64,000 nucleotides of DNA from Acanthochromis polyacanthus. Taxonomy: Eukaryota > Chordata > Actinopteri > Pomacentridae. The notes below the pieces were generated by a model. That model saw nothing but the letters and a program-made list of their open reading frames with translations, was not told the DNA's origin and did not search any database. The translations under genes and the position numbers were made by a program. The stretch covers positions 36,180,604-36,244,603 of the forward strand of contig NC_067129.1 in the NCBI RefSeq assembly GCF_021347895.1, read 5' to 3'. The stretch's first letter is position 1; every line of letters starts with the position of its first letter. Shown here piece after piece: positions 58,386-64,000 of the stretch.

Positions 58386-60775
58386 AGGGACCGAGCCAGC
58401 GAAGCAGGCCAACGGAGCTGGCGAGACCCTATTGTATTTGCTCGGTTTCTTCTTATTATTATTATTATTTTACAAGTCCACCACGTTTTGCTTAATTTGA
58501 CCCCCTAAACGTGCATAACTTTTTGAGAAATTTGGCACGTACGTCGGGTCACGCGAAAAATTCGATATTCTGAAAAAAAATCTGCAAAAAGTCTATAGCG
58601 CCACCTAGGGACACGACAAACGGCAACAAACCACAAGGGCAACACAAAAGGCTACAGCTCTTCGCACAGGAATGTCGTAGAGACATGCAACCACCACTCA
58701 CGTTTGTCCGCTCGAGCTCTACGAAAACCTGTCTGGCCGATTTGAGCTATCTTCAATCTAGGGGGCGCTATAACCCCAAATATGAAAACCCTTAAAACAT
58801 TATCTCCTCCGAAACCGTACAATATTTCGGCTTCATATTTGCACAGATTATAGTGAATATCCAGCCAAACAAAAGTTATCAAAAGAAAAAGGCTAACTTG
58901 TCTAGTTTTTCTTTTATAAGCTGTCAAAGTTTGTCTTCACCTGAAACCATGTTTCGCTTCAATATCGCTCCCTAAACGTGCATGTATTTTGCTGAAATTT
59001 GGGACACAGGTCCAGTCTCCTGAAAATTTCAATATTCTGAAAACAAATTCTGAAAAAACTCTATAGCGCCACCTAGGGACACAAAACAAACTGTATAAAT
59101 CCCAAATAACCTCAGCTCTTCGCACAGGAATGTCGTAGAGACATGCAACCACCACTCACGCGTTTGTCTGCTCGAGCTCTACCAAACTTGTTGGACTGAT
59201 TTGAGCTATCTTCAATCGAGGGGGCGCTATAACCCAAAATATGAAAACCCTTTAAAGATTATCTCCTCTGACACCGTACAATATTCTGGCTTCATATTTG
59301 GACAGGTTATAGTGAATATCCAGCCAAACAAAAGTTATCAAAAGAAAAAGGCTAACTTGTCTAGTTTTTCTTTTATAAGCTGTCAAAGTTTGTGTTCACC
59401 TGAAACCACGTTTCGCTTAATTTCACCCCCTAAACGTGCATAACTTTTTGTGAAATTTGGCACGCACGTTCACCCACTCAAGCTCTACGAAAACCCGTCT
59501 GATAGATTTGTGCTATCTTCAATCTAGGGGGCGCGATAACCCAAAATATGAAAACCCTTTAAAGATTATCTCCTCCGAAACCGTACAATATTCTGGCTTC
59601 ATATTTGGACAGATTATAGTGAATATCCAGCCAAACAAAAGTTATCAAAAGAAAAAGGCTAACGTGTCTAGTTTTTCTTTTATAAGCTAACAAAGTTTGT
59701 CTTCACCTGAAACCATGTTTCGCTTCAATTTGACCCCCTAAACGTGCATGACTTTATATGAAATTTTGCATGCACGTTCGCCCGCTTGAGCTCTTCGAAA
59801 ACCTGTCCGAACGATTTCAGCTATCGTCAATCTAGGGGGCGCTATAACCCAAAATATGAAAACCTTTAAAAGATCATCTCCTCCGACACCGTTCAATATT
59901 CCGGCTTCATATTTGGACAGATTATAGTGAATATCCAGCCAAACAAAAGTTATCAAAAGAAAAAGGCTAACGTGTCTAGTTTTTCTTTTATAAGCTAACA
60001 AAGTTTGTCTTCACCTGAAACCATGTTTCGCTTCAATTTGACCCCCTAAACGTGCATGACTTTATATGAAATTTTGCATGCACGTTCGCCCGCTTGAGCT
60101 CTTCGAAAACCTGTCCGAACGATTTCAGCTATCGTCAATCTAGGGGGCGCTATAACCCAAAATATGAAAACCTTTAAAAGATCATCTCCTCCGACACCGT
60201 TCAATATTCCGGCTTCATATTTGGACAGATTATAGTGAATATCCAGCCAAACAAAAGTTATCAAAAGAAAAAGGCTAACTTGTCTAGTTTTTCTTTTATA
60301 AGCTGTCAAAGTTTGTCTTCACCTGAAACCATGTTCCGCTTAATTTGACCCCCTAAACGTGCATGTATTTTGCTGAAATTTGGTTCGCAGGTCCGGTCTG
60401 CTGAAAATTTCCATATTCTGAAAACAAATTCTGGAAAAACTCTATGGCGCCACATCGGGACACAAATACTGAAAAAATCACAAATGGCCTCAGCTCTCCG
60501 CACAGGGATGTCGTAGAGACATGCAAACACCACTCACACGTTCATCGACTCGAGCTATACGAAAACCTGTCAATGGATTTGAGCTATCTTCAATGTAGGG
60601 GGCGCTATGACCTGAAATATGCAAACCCTTTAAACATCGTCTTGTCCGAAACCGTACAATATTCCGGCAGAGGAACTCCTCTGGACTTCATCTTCGGTCA
60701 CGGATGGCACTTGCTTGCCGACCGCGCGGGGGGGCAGGGCGAGGTCCAGCCCAATGCTGCTTGTAGCTTTAATTA
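58386..60775 (+). repeat. T2 unit 4 with B head and a 308-bp internal duplication
   Basis: B head 58386-58430, a variant start TACAAGTCCACCACGTTTTG, then several T2 modules. About 59690-59997 is repeated perfectly or nearly so at 59998-60305. Each copy contains CTAGGGGGCGCTATAACCC. Ends with the T2 terminal block and a GCTGCTTGTAGC tail variant. Confidence 0.82.
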
Positions 60776-62450
60776 TTATTATTCTTCCCCGCACGTTACC
60801 CTTAATTTGACACCCTAAACGTGCATAACTTTTTATGAAATTTGGCACGCACGTTGGGTCATGCGAAAATTTTAATATTCTGAAAACAAATTCTGAAAAA
60901 ACTCTATAGCGCCACCTGGGGACACGAAAATTTCAAAAATCACAAATAACCTCAGCTCTCTGCACAGGAATGTCGTAGAGACACGCAACCACCACTCACG
61001 CGTTCGTCGGCTCGAGCTCTATGAAAACCCGTCTGCCCGATTTGAGCCATCATCAATCTAGGGGGCGCTATAACCCAAAATATGAAAACCCTTTAAAGAT
61101 CATCTCCTCTGAAAGCGTACAATATTCCGGCTTCATATTTGGACAGATTATAGTGAATATCCAGCCAAACAAAAGTTATCAAAAGAAAAATGCTAACTTG
61201 TCTAGGTTTTGTTTTATAAGCTAACAAAGTTTGTCTTCACCTGAAACCATGTTTCGCTTCAATTTGACCCCTTAAACGTGCATAACTTTATATGAAATTT
61301 TGCACGCACGTTCGACCGCTCGAGCTCTACGAAAACCTGTCCGAACAATTTCAGCTATCGTCAATCTAGGGGGCGCTATAACCCAAAATATGAAAACCTT
61401 TCAAAGATTATCTCCTCCGACACCGTTCAATATTCCGGCTTCAAATTTGGACAGATTACAGTGAATATCCAGCCAAACAAAAGTTATCAAAAGAAAAAGG
61501 CTAACTTGTCTACTTTTTCTTTTATCAGGTGTCAAAGTTTGTCTTCACCTGAAACCATGTTCCGCTTAATTTGACCCCCTAAACGTGGATGTATTTTGCT
61601 GAAATTTGGTACGCAGGTCCGGTCTGCTGAAAATTTCAATATTCTGAAAACAAATTCTGGAAAAACTCTATGGCGCCACCTCGGGACAAAAAAAACTGTA
61701 TAAATCACAAAAAAACCTCAGCTCTGCGCACAGGAATGTCGTGGACACATGCAACCACCACTCACGCGTTCGTCTGCTCATGCTCTCCGAAAGCCTATAG
61801 ACGGATTTGAGCTATCTTATACCTAGGGGGCGCTATGACCCAAAATATGAAAACTCTTTAAACATTATCTCCTCCGAAACCGTACAATATTTCGGCTTCA
61901 TATTTGGACAGATTATAGTGAATATTCATCCAAGCAAAAGTTATCAAAAGAAACACAATAATTGCTCTAGTTTTTTTTTTATAAGCTGTCAAAGTTTGTC
62001 TTCACCTGAAACCATGTTTTGCTTCAATTTCAACCCCTAAACGTTCATGGATTTTGCTGAAATTTGGTACCCAGGTGCAGTCTCCTGAAAATTTCAATAT
62101 TCTGAAAAGAATCTGGAAAAACTTTATAGCGCCACCGAGGGAAACAAATACTGCAAAAATCACAAATGGCCTCAGCTCGTCGCAGGGGAATGTCGTACAG
62201 ACATGCAACCACAACTCACGCGTTCGTCTGCTCGAGCTCTACGAAAACCTGTCGACGGATTTCAGATAACCTTGGGGGTGCTATACGCCAAAATATGCAA
62301 AACCTTTAAACACTATCTCCTCCTAAACTATAGAATATTCCAGCCGAGGAATTCCTCTGGCTTTCATCTTCGGTCACGGACGGCACTTGCTTGACGACCG
62401 CACGGGGGGCCGGGGCGAGGTCCCGCCCAATGCTGCTTGCAGCTTTAATT
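60776..62450 (+). repeat. T2 unit 5 (headless)
   Basis: ATTATTATTCTTCCCCGCAC start, four modules and a terminal block with a GGGGCCGGGGCGAGG variant. The tail is joined directly to the first A head of T1 unit 14. Confidence 0.82.
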
Positions 62451-64000
62451 AGGGTCCGAGCACCAAGGTGCCGAGGACAGGCGGTGCAAAGGCACCGACT
62501 GTCCAAGGCACCAACGGTGCCGTAGGACCCTATTGAAACCCTACGGTTTATTAGGGTCCGAGCACTGAGGTGCCGAGGACAGGCGGTGCAAGTGCACAGG
62601 CTGTCCAAGGCACCAATGGTGCCGAAGGACCCTATTGGAACCTTAGGGTTTTTTATTATTATTATTATTATTATTCTGCCAAAACAACTGCATTTTTCAG
62701 GGCCTAAACATGCTCAAAAAGTCATGAAAATTTGCACACACATCAAAACTGGCGAAAATTTTCATATTTTGTAAGGCATGTGGAGGTGTGTGCAAAAATG
62801 GCTCCATAGCGCCACCTACAAAATTTTAAAAAATGGTATTAGGCCAACTCAGAGGACATTTGGCCTAGAGCTTCAAAATTTGGGAGGCATATGCAGCACA
62901 TCAGGAAACACAAAAAAGTCAATCACAACCATGCTCTAAACCCAACAGGAAGTGCACCTTCATGCGTTAACTGTAAAAAATCTGTGATGAACTCCTCCTA
63001 AGGGGTAAGTCGTAGAGATCTGAAATTTGGCCAGTATATAGAGGAGGCCTTCCTGAGAAAAAGTTATTAAAATCTTCCTCCATAGTTAAAGGGTGTGGTC
63101 GTGGCGGCCTATAGAAATTCGATCCTTCACCATGAAACAGGAAATGCTGTCTAACTCTCCTGAACATGCTCCAATCTGAATGAAACTTTACATGTATGAT
63201 CACAGACCTGCCCTGATCACATCCATATAGCAACATTCATTCACAGTCACAGCGCCACCTTGTGGTATCAAGAATTTGACATTTTTTACACTTTCGTGTA
63301 CTATTTTTAGCCTGTTCACCAGATTCACCTCAGATGTGGTGACATAAGCCTGAACACATTGATGATGAATCCCAGAAAAAATGGTGACATGTCATAAAAA
63401 GGTGTCTGTGGTGACGCAGCAAAATTTGATGTTTCGCCATGAAAATTGAAGTGTTCGTATCTCAGCTGCATAAGATCTTATCTGCCCCAAACTTCATGTA
63501 CTGGACACCAGGACCACTTTGAAGACATCCACCCTTATAAATGTTGAAATAGTCATAGCACCACGTATTGGTAACAGGACATTTAGGCATTACATTTACC
63601 CATCCCATTGCCCAAAACTTTGTCATATAAATCTGAAAATTGGTCCACTGAGTCGTAATCCCATGACCGTGCCACAGTGAGAAAATTTTGATGTTTCATA
63701 CAACACTGTTGCCATGGCAACACATTGTTGATTTGATAAACAAAGTACTTTATGACAGGTTTACAATACTTATAACCTCACCAAAATTACCACACATATC
63801 ACAGTCGACCCAAGGAAGGACACTGTATGCTTCTCAGCACTGCATGTGCTAGAGCGCCCCCTACAGTATTTTTAATAAGCAGCCCCCGCAGCACATTTCA
63901 CCTACATCCACAAAATTTGAAAGGCATATAGACCACACCAGGACACACAAAAAAGCCTCTTAGAGCCATCCCCTAAACCCCACAGGACGTCCGCCATTTT
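62451..64000 (+). repeat. T1 unit 14, diverged, cut by window end
   Basis: Two full A heads (62451-62531; 62553-62633, the latter with GCACTGAGGTGC and loop AAGT) and (ATT)n. The alpha body is clearly more diverged from the others (for example GCGCCACCTACA in place of GCGCCCCCTACA near 62810). It holds the only perfect GTTGCCATGGCAAC palindrome (63708-63721). Continues beyond the window. Confidence 0.82.

Noticed and set aside
22900..64000. Many recurrent short ORFs (60-107 codons) on both strands of the array
   Set aside because: They recur because the units are near copies. Two-base and single-base indels between units break or shift them, starts and stops are not conserved, and opposite-strand ORFs overlap fully. 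No protein family is recognised.

Overview
The window looks like teleost (probably percomorph) nuclear DNA. It has four vertebrate-type exons with splice signals, Tc1/mariner, hAT-like and piggyBac elements, L1 (Tx1-like) and L2-like LINE fossils, tRNA-type SINEs and many microsatellites. There are no operons, prokaryotic genes or CRISPR arrays. All assignments come from reading the sequence and remembered family features; no search was run.

Region 1 (1-20.99 kb) is ordinary intron/intergenic DNA carrying one recognisable host gene on the minus strand. The four 3'-most coding exons of rexo2 (mitochondrial oligoribonuclease, DEDDh exonuclease) lie at 17342-17453, 16516-16624, 16121-16174 and 6215-6338. 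They join in frame and end at a stop codon. The 9.8 kb last intron has collected a piggyBac pseudogene with an expanded acidic minisatellite, a SINE with a perfect 13-bp target duplication, a 0.9 kb piggyBac-like MITE with TTAA duplications, a Tc1 element with a full-length 345-codon transposase, and a hAT-like MITE split by a second, broken Tc1. Other fossils are an L1 ORF2 tail, an L1 ORF1, a samd3-like fragment, and two candidate LTR pieces.

Region 2 (about 21-64 kb, running off the end) is one long head-to-tail array of two related composite repeat families, all in the same orientation. Type 1 (T1) units are about 2.3-2.4 kb; 14 are present, the last truncated. Type 2 (T2) units are about 1.2-2.4 kb; five are present. 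Both families end in the same short tail (GCTGCYYGCAGCTTTAATTA) and are joined by (ATT)n tracts. Many carry a small GC-rich head that can fold as a closed multi-hairpin structure: a four-arm cloverleaf in the A head, a single hairpin in the B head. The short ORFs in these bodies recur only because the copies are nearly identical. Two-base indels between copies break the frames, so I treat the array as non-coding.

The most interesting signal is what the array carries. There are CTCF-core-like motifs every 300-460 bp in one orientation in T1, including perfect matches to CCASYAGRKGGCRSY. T1 also has one RFX X-box-like palindrome per unit, ETS-YY1-like composites and KLF-like boxes. In T2, CTCF-like cores occur as inverted pairs. 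No upstream rexo2 exon was found between 17454 and 64000, so the array probably sits inside a rexo2 intron of at least 46.5 kb, or the gene is truncated here. Units are visibly mosaic, as expected from unequal exchange and gene conversion.
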